A stretch of 64,000 nucleotides of DNA from Oegoconia quadripuncta (GCA_949316235.1 OX438741.1:25115324-25179323); one strand, 5' to 3'. Positions 24,801 through 36,534 are shown, numbered from the stretch's first letter. Translations and numbers: made by a program. The notes: generated by a model from the sequence alone, not told the origin.

Positions 24801-25364
24801 TATCAAAATCGGTTAATAGTTGACGAAGTTATCGCGTAATAAACATACAAAAAAAACATTAAGAAATTCCTATTTTTGAAGCAGTTAAAAATTGTTTGTA
24901 CCTATTGTCCCTTTCAATGCAAGATATCCGAAATCGCTTCTACATTCCAAAGATTTCTAACTTGCAGGACCACTTCAGGAGTGGATAATAAAAATTAGCT
25001 ATGATACAAAACTCGAAAATCCAATTGAAACTTTAAAGCATTTGACTATATTAATTCTGTTAACAAATGCTGTTTGCATATTCATATGTCGTGTTTGCAG
25101 ATTAAACGCTAATAAGGCATGCATTAATTATTAGGATCCCTTTAATTTATTCATCGTCATACCTCCGCTTTAAGGCACGACTTTAATGTTTTCTAACGTA
25201 TTTAGAATGAAAATAAGAAATTAATATATTTTCCAATCTCCTGCTTATATTAGAGTAATGTACCTACCTAATACGCTCAAATTAATCCAGGATGCAATGT
25301 GCTATTTAAATGATATAATCCTTTTGATTTTACAACTCGACTTATTCCAATATTAACAAATTAC
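21836..25364. other. No gene recognised
   Basis: Mostly AT-rich. Visible bits: a Rep-B scrap on minus at about 23725-23785 (TTTCCGGCCAGTACGC, CATTTTCACTTAACATTAGG); a decayed dispersed repeat at about 23500-23630 (TTGGACATAAGCCTCTTTCA); AATCGGTTAATAGTTGACGA at about 24805. The 112-codon frame at 22611-22949 lacks an ATG at its start and any domain. Confidence 0.45.
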
Positions 25365-25620
25365 ATAACGTCACAACCTTTATTCCAAATGGAGTAGTCA
25401 GAAATGTCCCAACCACATGCGTTTGGGTCATCCGAACATTAAAAGGTCAATGCTTGTAACAACATCTACGGTTACGGTATACAGAAATGCACGTGGCAGA
25501 AGGCGAGTCCACCACCGTTCAAATGTGCAAGTCTGTAGATGTTTTTTTGGTGGAAGGGAAGAGACGGGCTGTTTCTAGTCTTTTGACGGGCCGAATCTAC
25601 ACGTCACAATAGTATAATAT
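25365..25620 (+). repeat. Rep-A dispersed repeat, copy 4
   Basis: ACATAACGTCACAACCTTTA, TTCCAAATGGAGTAGTCAGA, GCGTTTGGGTCATCC, AAATGCACGTGGCAGAAG and GCGAGTCCACCACCGTTC. The end near AGAGACGGGCTGTTTCTAG matches copy 2. Confidence 0.75.
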
Positions 25621-25758
25621 CTTTATTTTCTCCCAAACATGTGGATAATGCTGCTGATTTTACAATCATCCATATTTGTTTGTTAATAATGTTGTAAGTT
25701 ATACACACTGTAAAACTGTTTATTGTCCCTAATAAATTAAAAAAAAAAAAAAAAAAAC
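25621..25758 (+). mobile_element. Retrotransposed 3' end with poly(A)
   Basis: A non-coding segment ending TTGTCCCTAATAAATTA directly before about 20 A residues (25738-25757). AATAAA just before an A run is the mark of a polyadenylated transcript inserted by a LINE; the parent is unknown. Confidence 0.45.
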
Positions 25759-25826
25759 ATAAGTATTACAGTTTACAAGTTTACATAATTTTTAATCGAC
25801 TTCAAATAGGGGGAGGTTCTCAATTC

Positions 25827-26232
25827 CTTATGTTCCCAGTAGTTCTGTTGGACAGTTCTGTTGGCCGAACTAATGGGAATTTTTGTCTCACTAGTTCTAT
25901 CAACAGAACAAATGGTACTAGGGATTCCCAGTAGTTCTGTCGAGTTCTAATTCGAGTGCGAGCGAAGCGAGCACGGGAGTTTTTGGCACCCCGACATGGA
26001 TAGGTTAGGTTCGAAGAGTATGGCGGGAGCGAGCCGGGCGAGCAGAGCGAGCCCGGATCGCCCGCCATACCCTTCGTGTTAGGTTGACATGTTATTCACT
26101 AGAACTAGTGGGACAACAAAATCCCATTAGTTCGGTCAAAAAAAAGTTCAAGTTATTTACAGAACTAGAGAGACAAAAATTCCTATTAGTTCGGCTAACA
26201 GAACTGTCCAACAGAACTACTGGGAACAAAGG
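25827..26232. mobile_element. 406-bp inverted-repeat element with 8-bp target duplication
   Basis: Arms: the left end reads TGTTCCCAGTAGTTCTGTTG and the right end its reverse complement, CAACAGAACTACTGGGAACA; pairing continues for about 70 bp with few mismatches. CTCAATTC flanks both sides exactly (25819-25826 and 26233-26240). The centre is a second, GC-rich hairpin: TATGGCGGG (26020-26028) against CCCGCCATA (26061-26069), with GAGCGAAGCGAGC nearby. The motif AGTTCTGT/ACAGAACT recurs throughout. Eight-base duplications fit hAT or P-like transposases; ends do not start CAG. The 82-codon minus frame (25820-26068) and the 26084-26305 frame are products of the arms, not genes. Confidence 0.85.
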
Positions 26233-26240
26233 CTCAATTC

Positions 26241-26683
26241 GGCCGTTTGCATGTTTTTTAGCACAAAAATATGATCTTACTTATGACATGGGATACACGA
26301 ACTAGGTTACCCTGTGCTATATACGGCTTCATACATCTCCTGGTTCCCCCTCTCGGTAAACAAGCAGATTGCAGGAATACAAATAAGCTAAACTATTTAA
26401 TAATTAATTTACCTAAGATTAGGCAAAGGTAATTGTATAGGTAGGTACAGAGTGAACTTGAATTCGGGTAATTCCCATTAACTGGTGACGCCACTCTGGA
26501 TTACGAACAACTTTCCCCAAGCAATCATAGACAAAAAATTTTCGATACAAAGTAATTTATTCTGAAACCACCTTTAGTGTGGAAGTCCAACAATTTTCGG
26601 GTAAATTTGTGTTCGTATGTTATGTGCGAGCAGAAGTAGCCGACCTAACCAAGAAAAATCAAAATAAATGGGATAAACTATAT
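26241..26683. other. No gene recognised
   Basis: Spacer between the inverted-repeat element and the broken mariner; the minus-strand mariner 3' end may extend into it, but I see no terminal repeat. Confidence 0.4.
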
Positions 26684-27725
26684 TTATTTCTCTACATAGC
26701 TTCCTTGTAGCTCGATACACTTTTCCCAGCGGTGCTCTATAGCTTCAATGCCACGTCTATAGTAGGAATCGTCGAACTCTTCAAAATAGCCATTAACCAA
26801 AGACTCAACCTCTATGTTGCTTGAAAATCTTTTCCCGCCGAGCCATTTTTTTAGGTTTGGAAACAGAAAATAATCTGACGGGGCCAAATCTGGTGAATAA
26901 GGTGCATGGGGAAGCAATTCAAATTTTAATTCTTTCATTTTAGCCATTGCAATGCCGGATGTGTGGACTTGAGCGTTGTCTTGATGAAACAAAACTTTTT
27001 TCTTTGACAAGTGAGGCCGTTTTTTCTTTATTTCTTCACTCAAACGCTGCAATAAGTTCGCATAATACTCGCCATTAATGGTTTTAATCTATAAAATATA
27101 AAAAATATGCCACGCGCGTCCCAGAAAACTGAAGCCATGACTTTTCCTGCCGATGGAACTGTTTTTGCTTTCTTTGGAGCTGATTCTCCTCTTTCAGTCC
27201 ATTGTTTTGACTGTTCCTTAGTCTCAGGTGTAAAGTGATGAACCCATGTTTCATCCATGGTGATAAATCGACGCAAAAACTCGGCTTTGTTGCTGCGAAA
27301 TTTTGCTAAACATTCGACTGACACATCCTCACGACGCTGCTTTGTTCTACTGTGAGTAATCGCGGCACCCATCTTGCGCACAGCTTTCTCATGTCCAAGT
27401 TTTCTGTTAAAATACGATGGACTGCACTTTTTAAAATGCCTACCATATCTGCTAGCTCGCGCACTTTCAGTCGACGGTCATCCAGTACCGTTTTGTGGAT
27501 TTTTTTGACTATTTCTGGATTAGTCACCTCATTTGGTCGTCCACTGCGATGTTCATCTTGGCAGCTCGAGCTACCGCGCTTGAACTCTGCCACCCAATAT
27601 TTTATTGTTGTAAATGAAGGAACAGACTCCCCCAAAGTAGAATCTAGCTCCACTTTGATATTAGTTGGGCTGAGACCTTTCAAATAAAATTATTGAATTA
27701 CGTAACGAACACCAATTTTATCCAT
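26684..27725 (-). pseudogene. Mariner transposase, disrupted
   Basis: A Tc1/mariner-type DD34D transposase gene with the reading frame broken. Starting at an ATG at 27725, codon 12 is a stop (27692-27690). The frame then runs through a helix-turn-helix region (SFTTIKYWVAEFKRG, RSGRPNEV) and MVGILKSAVHRIL. A shift near 27345 moves to the frame with FITMDETWVHHF, holding the first catalytic Asp. A second shift near 27085 leads to VLFHQDNAQVH (second Asp) and YSPDLAPSDYFLFPNLK (third), ending GSYVEK. So all three catalytic residues survive but at least three lesions block expression. I could not find terminal inverted repeats. It is a different mariner lineage from the intact copy at 62051-63346. 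Confidence 0.93.
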
Positions 27726-30092
27726 AGTCGAAAAATTCGATGAAAACTTTCACTAAATATGCTTCAGAACAAATGCCAAATGACCTAGCGCGTTCGAATT
27801 CTAAATTTAAAATGTTCACGTATCCTAAAAAGAGTATTTAATCAAATAAAAACTACCAGTAAGTAAGTAAGTAAGGTCGGGTATTTATGGGACCGCCCTC
27901 GTATGTTTGCATGAGAACACGCTCATGGTGCAAACACTAGGAAATTGTTATTAAGGAGGCTAGTAATTTATTAAAATGGAATTTATATAAGTATGTATGT
28001 AATACATAAAGGCACCTTACTTCAAAATTCGGATAAATAATTTAATGATTCCTAATACATAATTTAAGTTTATATTTTAAGTTCAGAAAGCTAAGGCTTC
28101 GATGATAATATAAATTAAATGTAAATCTCCTGTTAAATGTACCTTCAGTGGGGTTTTAAAAAATAGCAAATGGCAAACGATCAAGTAGCTCATCTGGTGA
28201 AAGGAAGATAAATTACAATTTAAGAAGCGTGCTCTTGTCGGCGCATCTGATGCAAATTTATCTATTGGTCATCCTTTAGTAATGTGTGGTGGAACGTGGG
28301 TACTACAACTTTCAAACAAGTTACTCTAGGTATTGTATTTTAACACTAAGGTTTCGAACATGTGATAATTTATGAACAATTAATTGAACAAGATTGATCG
28401 ACCGGATACTAAGTTGTGTCGCACAATTTCCGCCGATTTTCGCCATATCATCGTAGTATCATAAATTACAACAGTTCCATCAGCTATTATTCGCGATCAT
28501 AATGGGACGCGAACTTTTTAGTAATTCTGTAAGGGCTAGAGTGCGATTATGTATGCCTTATTATAATTTTGATTCAGATGCCGGGTTCTTGGCTTAATTT
28601 TAATAACATCTGCCGGGATACAGAAGCGGAGGTCAGCGGAAGGATCTTCGACCGGAATCGGAAAGATATATATTTAATAGCACGTTTAATAGTATTAAGT
28701 TTTATGCTGCAAATGTTAATTATTAAACATGTGTGTTGTAGATGTTACCACGTCTGTTTAGTGTTAGATATATCATAGGGTATGAACCTTATTTGTGCTG
28801 CAAAATGTTTATAAATACGAATTTGTCTACTATCTGTTCATAACATGTTTTATACCTTAGATTTAAACGTACACTTCTTCTTCTTAACGAGTCGATGGCA
28901 AAAATATTAAACTCTTGAGGCCACGAATGTGGCCACGCATACAGCATTGTCTGTGTCTAGAGGTTCTGTAGCGTACCTACAAGTGTCGGGACACGCAGGG
29001 CAGCATAGAAGAAGCCCCATAGTTTGTGGTGTACGTACATTCTTTAATATTAAACTTAAAGAACAGACTGGTGAGACTTTACTGCATCAGGCGGCAAAAA
29101 GTCTGAAATTATTTAGCGAAATGTTCGATACATTAAAAAATTTCACAGTACTATCGTGACAAACCCTATGTAAAGTAGGTCTTATTCGCATATGAATGTA
29201 AGTTCGGTATTCATTTTGAGAAAGAAACATTTTGGGAAAGGGACACTTTAGGAGAAAGTGACACTTCCAGAATCTGTCATTACCAACTTTGACATAGAAT
29301 CTGTCGTTTTTAGAATCAGGCATTTCTAGACTCGACTGAATAGTGAACTGATCCGATTAGTGGATTGGGTGAACATATTTTCTCAAAAGGAACCATCGTT
29401 CGGTGGCAGATTATGGACTTTAAATTCAGAATATTGATTTCACTTGTCAGCCGTCTCATATAGGTACGTACCTATACCGGACTTCACTTATGGTCCCCAA
29501 TAAAAACGGTGACAGTTCCCTTTAATAAATTCCATAACAAGGACAGCGAGACACCGAGGTTGCGGAGTTTGTAAAATTAAAACTTCAGCAATTTAACTTT
29601 TTGTGGCACCTCGATTACTTCTTAAGTTTGGTATAAATCTTTAATAAGTTAAGGAAGACGATTTGTTATGATCTTCCAGAGTTGTCAGAGTTAATCCACC
29701 GTGTGAATCATATTTATGAAATTTAGGTACATCAAAGTGTTTACTGTCGCAAAGTTCAACGAGTAATTACAACTAATATTTGCGGTTACGGTATAGTAGC
29801 CGCTGTGATCAAACGATAGAGTTCTAACCCAAGATATTGTTTCTGGATCGCTGTTTATGACAGTTTATGAAAGGAAACGGGGTGCGGTTAATATTTAAAG
29901 CGATATTAATAACTGTTTCCATAAAAGGACCCAAAAGATTTAGTCAACGATCTTTCGAATCTATTAAGTATTTATAATGAGTACCTAGAAGATATGGGAA
30001 ATTGGCGGAGAGCTGCTGCCCATCACTGGTCTATGAAAAATAAACAGTCGTATTTTAGTCATTTGTTAAACGATTTTGATGTTTTTTTTTTG
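27726..30092. other. No gene recognised
   Basis: AT-rich. A decayed scrap at 28165-28270 (ATGGCAAACGATCAAGTAGC, TCATCTGGTGAAAGG) resembles the 3' end of the LINE fragment at 49464-49738. Small frames at 28569, 28929 and 29087 show no domain. Confidence 0.45.
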
Positions 30093-30318
30093 AAATAATA
30101 TTTCAGACACTTACGCCAATCTTCTAATCCTTAACTAAGCAAAGCTTGTACTATGTTTACTAGATAATGGATAAACATATACAAATATTTATATAAACAT
30201 CCATGACTCGGGAATAAATGTTCGTATTCATCATACAAACATTCACCCCTTCGCGGGATTCGAACCCGCAACCGTTGGCTTCGCTGGCAGGGTCACTATC
30301 CACTACACCAATCGATCG
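30093..30318 (-). mobile_element. tRNA-derived SINE, full copy
   Basis: Same family and order as 11026-11265, with intact B box (GGATTCGAACC on plus), CAACCGTTGGCTTCGCTGGC, and A box read from CCACTACACCAAT. The tail side reads TTTGAAATAATATTTCAGAC. Confidence 0.9.
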
Positions 30319-30334
30319 TATACTGTTATGCTTC

Positions 30335-30475
30335 CAATCGTTCAGTCGTCTTTTACGCTACCAACGGGAAGCGACAAGTCCTGTTCTACTTAGCTAGAAC
30401 AACACGATTACAGTTCTTTTATCAGCCGAAAGACGTCAACTCATGGGCAAAGGTCTCCCCCAAAGATCTTACGAT
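30335..30475 (+). repeat. Short dispersed-repeat scraps
   Basis: GTCTTTTACGCTACCAACGG matches the terminal block of Rep-A-like repeats. TTTATCAGCCGAAAGACGTC with CAAAGGTCTCCCCCAAAG is a widely dispersed insect repeat motif; the first part recurs at about 60370. Confidence 0.5.
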
Positions 30476-31028
30476 CTTTATTTTTCGTATGTTTAAAATA
30501 ATTCTAATCCTTTATTATAATTCTTTGGATATTTTACACATACCCACAACATTTTCAATAAGTTTTGCTGTTTGAAACGTACACCCATACCTAACCTCGG
30601 TTAGTCGTTGCAACTGCAGGCCTACATTCGGAAAACCTTTAATATGCAAGAGAGTTATTCTACTGCAGCCGTTTCCACGTTCATTTATTCAGTGGGTACG
30701 TACACCAGGGTAAAAAAATATATCTTTGTGTTACACTGAAAAGGTTATTCTTGAATAAGTATTTAGTAACCTATTCTACCTGAGTGTGGACTCTCACGTA
30801 TATGATGTAGCATAATTAAATCATGTATACTTTAAGTATAGTCCATACTAAGACAGGCCTTTGGTTACTTAATCAACATCATCATCATGTTGGTGCATAG
30901 CCTCTTCTCGTTAGGAGGTGTGAGCCATAGTCAACTATACGGGGCCACTGCGGATTGGTAGATTTGTGTCAGATTCTTGGGGGTTGGTGTTGCTCGCGTC
31001 CGTAGGCTGTACCCTCGAGACCCTACAC
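30476..31028. other. No gene recognised
   Basis: A CATCATCATCAT stretch at about 30885 and the GC-rising sequence after it may belong to an older repeat; nothing coding. Confidence 0.4.
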
Positions 31029-31326
31029 GTGACCCCCGGGTGGTGCTAAACGAGCAACAGTTCCGGTGGTAGGCTTCGGCCGCGGCTGGTCACCACCCTC
31101 CAGGCAAAGCCAAACCGCCAAACGGCTTAGCCGTGTTCCGGTTTGATGCCTGGAGTAGCCACATAGGGAACGGGTCTGAGCAGTTGCGCTGCACTAGTAG
31201 ACCGGTCTTGATATTGCGGTACCGCTGTGCTGGTTGACTCGTCGAGGAGGGTAGCGGGATCCGAAGCACGGTTCTCCGCTGGCCGACCGCAGTTAGTAGG
31301 GGGCCCAAGTAGTAACCTAGCCAGTT

Positions 31327-33438
31327 ATGAAAGGCTGCCCCGCCAACTCGCGAAAAATCCCGAAATGCTCCATTGAGCCGGTTGGCGACCGGATGAGAGG
31401 ACCCAATGGCCATTTCGGGGGGGTTCGGGCGTCCCCGCAGTCTCCAGACGAGTCCACCATTGGCGTGGCGGGTCCGTTTACGTCAGCGGGTCAACGGTGT
31501 AGCGCCTCGTTCAACTGCCGTTCCCTTGCCTATTCACTCTATTTAAACAACATGAAAAAATACAATAATAAGAAAGTGCGGTTTACACAGCGGAAGCACG
31601 TCCTCTCTCTGAAAGTGCACCTCAGTAATATTCGAGGCCTGCACTCAAATCTCGACCCAGTTCATCACCATCTTGAGACTGAAAAACCGCATTTGCTTTT
31701 CCTCACCGAGACGCAGATCAGGTGTCCGACAGACGCGGCATACCTCCACTACCCAGGATACTCCCTGGAGCACAATTTTAAACCACACGCTGGAATCTGT
31801 GTGTATGCTCGCGATGACATCTGCTGTCGGCGTCTCCGTAATCTTGAGGATCCCAGGTTCTCAGTCTTATGGATACTTGTGGATACCGGAATAGAGAAAA
31901 TTCTCTATGCTGGTATCTACAGATCGCACAGTGGTGATCAGGAGACAACCAGACTTATTGAATACCTTACCGCAGCATCCGATACCGTGCAGCAGCGATA
32001 TCCCACTGCGCAAATGGTCTTCTTGGGGGACTTTAATGCACACCATCAGGAGTGGTTGTTCCCTTTCAAGAAGACCGACCACGCTGGGAAAGAACTTTAT
32101 AAGATGGCAGTGTCACAAAATCTTACCCAGCTGGTAGATCAACCAACGCGCATACCTGATGTTGCCGGTCATACACCCAACTGCTTAGATCTTCTGCTGA
32201 CAACTGATCCCGACAGATATACGGTCTCAGTTTCATCCCCACTGGGGACATCCGATCACTGTCTGGTGAAATCTGTGTCAAACTACTCTCCGCCCGATCC
32301 TAGTCCTAAAGGTAGCAGGCGAGTATGGCGATACAAGTCAGCAGACTGGGATGAGATGCGAAGTTTCTTTGCGTCTTATCCTTGGCAGCAAACATGCTTT
32401 GCTTCGGATGACCCGTCGAGCTGCGCGATAGCCATTACCGATGTGATGCGTCAGGCGATGGAATATTATATTCCATACTCTGACGTTTCCACCGGGGGCA
32501 AAGCGCGCCCATGGTATAATGCGGAGTGTTCTGGTGCCGAGGCACTGAAACACTCTGCATATCAGGCCTGGACTACCGCTCGTTCGCAAAAAGCTCCGGA
32601 TGTTCATCGTACGAAGCAGGCATTCAACAAAGCTGCCAAATCATGCAAGAAGGTGCTGCGTAAGGCTCGTTTCGACCATGTTGGCCGGATCGGTGACAAA
32701 CTTGCCTCATATCCCTCTGGAAGTAAGGCATTCTGGTCGTTGGCCAAATCGGTCGAAACGAATTTCTGTCGATCATCGCTGCCGCCTCTGCTGAAACCGG
32801 ATGGGTCACTAGCTCATACTGCGACAGAGAAAGCAAATTTATTTGCATCCCTCTTCGCAAGCAATTCGCGTCTGGATGCTGTGAATAAAACTCCGCCTGT
32901 CATCCCACCCTCTGGCACTAAGATGCCAGAGGTGCGAATTCACCAACGGCGAGTTCTTAAAACACTTCGCAATCTGGACATAAACAAAGCTAGTGGTCCT
33001 GACGGTATTCCTGCAATTGTTCTGAGGCTATGCGCGCCTGAGTTGTCTCCTGTCCTGACACGCTTGTTCAGACTTTCTTTAAGAACGGGTCAAGTCCCAA
33101 AATCCTGGAAGCTTGCAAACGTGCAGCCTGTGCCCAAGAAGGGTAGTCGTGCTGATCCTGCCAATTATAGACCTATCGCAGTCACTTCCGTACTTTGTAA
33201 AGTCATGGAACGTGTATTGAACGACCAGCTGATGGCATATCTGGAACACCACGATCTGCTCAGTGATCGGCAGTATGGTTTTCGCCGGAACCGATCTACT
33301 GGCGATCTGCTCGTATATACCACTCACTGCTGGGGTGAGGCCATTGAGAGACATGGCGAGGCTCTTGCTGTGTCCCTCGACATTTCTAAGGCTTTCGACA
33401 GGGTCTGGCATGCTAGCCTGTTAAGCAAGCTTCTTTAA
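31327..33438 (+). pseudogene. LINE ORF2 N-terminal part: endonuclease and RT fingers
   Basis: 703 codons. An AP-type endonuclease spans about residues 96-315: NIRG at 101, the catalytic FLTETQ (Glu 128), FLGDFNAHH near 232-240 and the TSDHCLV box near 309-314. The reverse transcriptase starts near residue 555 with NKASGPDGIP, then NYRPIAV, RQYGFRRNRST and motif A, LDISKAFDRVWH, carrying the first catalytic Asp (about 685). The frame then ends HASLLSKLL-stop. Motifs B and C (the PQG and FADD/YADD boxes) are missing. The biological start may be the ATG at 31552 (residue 76), because the first 75 residues look like translated leader. Non-functional because the polymerase centre is gone. Confidence 0.9.
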
Positions 33439-33443
33439 AGGCA

Positions 33444-34210
33444 GTGTCCGACTGGGGCGACGCCAATCTTGTCGAGTTCAATTCTTCTAAAACACAGGCG
33501 TGTCTATTCACTAGCAAACGGAGTCCTTTCCACCTCACTCCGACTTTCCGGAATGTATCCATTCCAATCTCTGACCATCTCAACCTCTTGGGTTTGGAGT
33601 TAACCTCGAGTCTGAATTTTGGGCGCTCCATCGAATCGAAAGCGAAACTAGCAGCCAAGAAGCTTGGAATTCTCTCTAAGGTCAGGCGGTATTTCACACC
33701 AAAGCAGCTGCTGGAGCTTTACCAAGCTCAGATCCGCTCGTGCATGGAATACTGCTGTCACCTCTGGGACGGATCAGCCAAGTACCAACTGGCTGCACTC
33801 GATTCTGTGGAACGACGCGCCATAAGACTCATAGGCGATGACTCAACGGTCACCGGCAAATTGCAAAGCCTTGAACACCGCCGTAGGGTCGCTTGCCTTT
33901 CAGTGTTTTACAGGATACATTTCGGGGAGTGTGCGATGGAATTGCATGATCTTATTCCACCGTCCCCTTTCCATCTTCGGACAACCAGGCGCGGGGGGGG
34001 GTTTCCATCCATATGTTGTCAACATACCGAACATCCGCACTAAGCTCTTTGCTTCGTCATTTATAATGCGGACTGCTAAGGTATGGAACTCACTGCCCGC
34101 GTCGGTTTTTCCCGACACTTACAACCTTGGGATCTTCAAGTCTAGAGTGAATAGGCATTTACTAGGTGCGCGTGATACATCTTCGGCTACATCGTCACTT
34201 TCCATCAGGT
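33444..34210 (+). pseudogene. LINE ORF2 C-terminal part after deletion
   Basis: Resumes with VSDWGDANLVEFNSSKTQ, the thumb region that in intact relatives lies a few dozen residues after the YADD box. It continues through DHLNLLGLELTSSL, YQAQIRSCMEYCCHLWDGS and ERRAIRLIGD. A frameshift in a G run near 33990-34000 moves the end to the frame RTAKVWNSLPASVFPDTYNL, finishing SATSSLSIR. So this half carries its own frame break besides the upstream deletion. The join at about 33435-33450 removes the RT motif B-C region; I estimate roughly 100 codons lost, from family knowledge and not measured. Confidence 0.88.
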
Positions 34211-34302
34211 GAGATTGTGGCCAAACGCGAATCCAGTTTTTAATAAAAAAAAAAAAAAAAAAAAAAAGATTAATGGCTAGCTGATATCGATGTCAAACCG
34301 CC

Positions 34303-34405
34303 CCTTTATAGGCTACCGACTTGTCATAACAACTGTCGCTGAAAACAACTGGAATCGACTATTTAACATGCCCTTCGTAGCACGCAAACACATATTATTA
34401 AGATG
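34303..34405 (+). repeat. Rep-C fragment
   Basis: GGCTACCGACTTGTCATAAC, GCTGAAAACAACTGGAATCG and GCCCTTCGTAGCACGCAAAC keep the Rep-C order. Confidence 0.45.
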
Positions 34406-35067
34406 CCACTAGTTATGATGATTTTTATAGCTTACAGAGTAAAATATCTATATAATAATTTATTTTTATTTTGATAGAGCTGAGGGAACAGTAACACGCC
34501 ACGGGAAATCATTATTTCATTCCGGCGGCGGAGACAGGCGTCAAATTTGTTACTTGAAATTATTCCGAGAGCCTAACATTAATCTATCACAGTTTGAGAG
34601 AATCTGTTCTGATAAAGCCCTACACAGAAAGAAACATCGCACGTAAAAATAATAAAAATTTCATTCGAAATAAATTCTATTGTGAGTAAATTCCAAAAGT
34701 GATATAATCTCAAGAGTCCATTCACGCTTGTAACAAACGACACAACGATGTCTAACACGTTGTTTTCTACCAAATAAACGCCAATAAAGGTCAGAAGGAA
34801 GAACTTCTTAGAATTTATTGCAGCCTTTCGATATTTTTCCTTTCTAAATTCTAACCACGACCCAGTATTGGTAATGCGCCAAGTTTAGCATTAGCACGTA
34901 GAAATAATTTAGACTGGTGACAGCTCCCGGCGTTGTTCGTTAGAAAATGTTCTGACGAGCGTGAGAATAAGTTTAAACATATTGGTTTTTATCGCTTTGC
35001 TAAGTAATTCAGACAGTCAATCTGACCAACTTTTATTATCGTACGGTAAATCTGCTGCTATTTCATA
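34406..35067. other. No gene recognised
   Basis: AT-rich spacer with one unremarkable minus-strand 64-codon frame (34579-34773). Confidence 0.4.
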
Positions 35068-35350
35068 TCATCAGCTCCCACTGTCGGGGATCAGCTTCCT
35101 GGGTCCTTCCAGGGCACAGTGAGAATTGGTGGGTTTGTGTCGGACCAGTAGCCACCTGACAGTCAGCGTTTATAATAAGCCACCCCAGTCGGCCACTTCA
35201 ATTAAAAACAACCAGGACGGACTATTTAACGGGCAATCCGAAGCACGGAAACACTCGTATTAAAATATCACTAGCCGTGATATACGACCTTGCTTAACTT
35301 CGTTAATGGAAAATGAATTACGAATGCGACTGATCCACAAGTGCTTGTAT
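35068..35350 (+). repeat. Dispersed repeat cluster including Rep-C
   Basis: 35068-35200 (CCCACTGTCGGGGATCAGCT, GGACCAGTAGCCACCTGACA) precedes a Rep-C copy at 35205-35350 (AAAAACAACCAGGACGGAC, GAAGCACGGAAACACTCG, TTGCTTAACTTCGTTAATGG, CACAAGTGCTTGTATT). Confidence 0.5.
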
Positions 35351-36342
35351 TATTGTACCAAGCGGAAAGTACTTTAAAAATTTCACCGAATTTCGGATCC
35401 TAGAATCACGAGTAAATTGTAAATCACGCAATTCGAGGCTCATAGTCTATATTTCTTCCAACTACTAAAGAATACACGGCTGCTTACTCAATTACTTTTC
35501 TTTCAATGTTTTTAAATTCAAATTACAATGCTAGATTGTTTTTATTTTAAAAAGTAAAAAGTTGAATCTGAAGTTAGAATGTCTTTTGACGAATGCCTAC
35601 AATTTTGACATATCAACCATGTTCCAACTGGTTGATTCATATTGAATAAAAAAAAAGATTTTAGTATACTTTTAATGTTACTTGTGAGGCCCAAATTAAA
35701 AAGTTTATAGTTTTACTTACCCTACCCGAAAAAAATGTATATTACTTATCCCACATTCTTTCACGATTTCAAATAAAATTTATTCGGATTGGAAATCTGG
35801 GAGCTACTCCGTAATACTGCGCCAATTTGCAGCGTGCCCTACTATTTGCATCTCTCTCCGACTGTACATGTTGATAAGGGACAGTGATACAAAATGCATG
35901 TCAATTCATTCGCAATTCTTACATAGTATTAGTAACCCTGCTGACTGAACCATCTGACAAGGTAAAAATATATCCTCAAATTCACGGAATATATTTTTGG
36001 GCAACTCGTATGCATACCTACTTCCCGATTATATTCTGCGTCCTTATAGTAAATCCAGGTGAAACGATAGAAATAATATTAATGAAATCGATCATTCTCT
36101 TAAGATTCATTCATCAGATCTATGATGTATTTAATGAAACTACTTGTGACGTATGTGTTGCCTTTACTACTCGTTAACGTATATCATGAATTTCATACAA
36201 CTATGAAATAACCTATGAAGAAGATATAATAATCGCTGGTTCACAATTAAGACAAGAGTTCCAGAACAGGACATCCTAAAAAACACATTGCTTGCGAATG
36301 CAAACCAACTAAGAAGCAGATTGACAATCACCTTTATTGCAT
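35351..36342. other. No gene recognised
   Basis: AT-rich. The 97-codon frame at 35884-36177 has no recognisable domain. Confidence 0.4.
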
Positions 36343-36534
36343 CAGCAAGGCTATTACAACTCAGAGCGATTCGAGTGAGAAAGAGTCTCGTGCGACATAG
36401 TCTCAGTCTCTTGCAGCTGATTGGCTGTCGCTTGACAGCTGTCAACTTTACCGCCAATCGGCTTTGAGAGATGTAGGCTATGTCACACGCGACTCTATGT
36501 CACTCGAGTCGCGTTAAGTTGTGGTAGCCCTGCT
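36343..36534. mobile_element. 192-bp foldback element, near-perfect palindrome
   Basis: The whole element folds on itself. The outer left end CAGCAAGGCTATTACAAC pairs with the right end read in reverse (TAGCAGGGCTACCACAAC). Pairing continues through CGATTCGAGTGAG / CGACTCGAGTGAC, GTGCGACATAG / GTGTGACATAG and TGATTGGC / CGATTGGC. The exact centre is TTGACAGCTGTCAA (36432-36445), a perfect 14-bp palindrome, so there is essentially no loop. It is far GC-richer than the flanks. Ends near CAGC.G.GC recall hAT ends, but I see no 8-bp target duplication. The minus-strand frame at 36167-36457 is a by-product. Confidence 0.85.

Larger units (their letters stand above)
31029..34268 (+). mobile_element. 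Jockey-type LINE with internal deletion
   Basis: A non-LTR retrotransposon on the plus strand. A GC-rich 5' leader (from about 31029) is followed by an endonuclease/RT frame, a collapse of the frame at 33438, a second frame for the RT C-terminus (33445-34210) and about 24 A residues ending at 34267. The sharp rise in GC against its surroundings and the clean A tail suggest a relatively young insertion. The same family has a 5'-truncated copy at 58327-58935. I did not find an unambiguous target duplication. Confidence 0.9.

Noticed and set aside
25820..26305. Two frames sharing PLVRPTELSNRTTGN-type peptides
   Set aside because: They are the two inverted arms of the 406-bp element read in opposite directions.
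27352..27687. 111-codon plus-strand frame
   Set aside because: Antisense shadow of the broken mariner transposase.
31090..31413. 107-codon minus-strand frame in the LINE leader
   Set aside because: Antisense shadow of the GC-rich 5' leader of the LINE.
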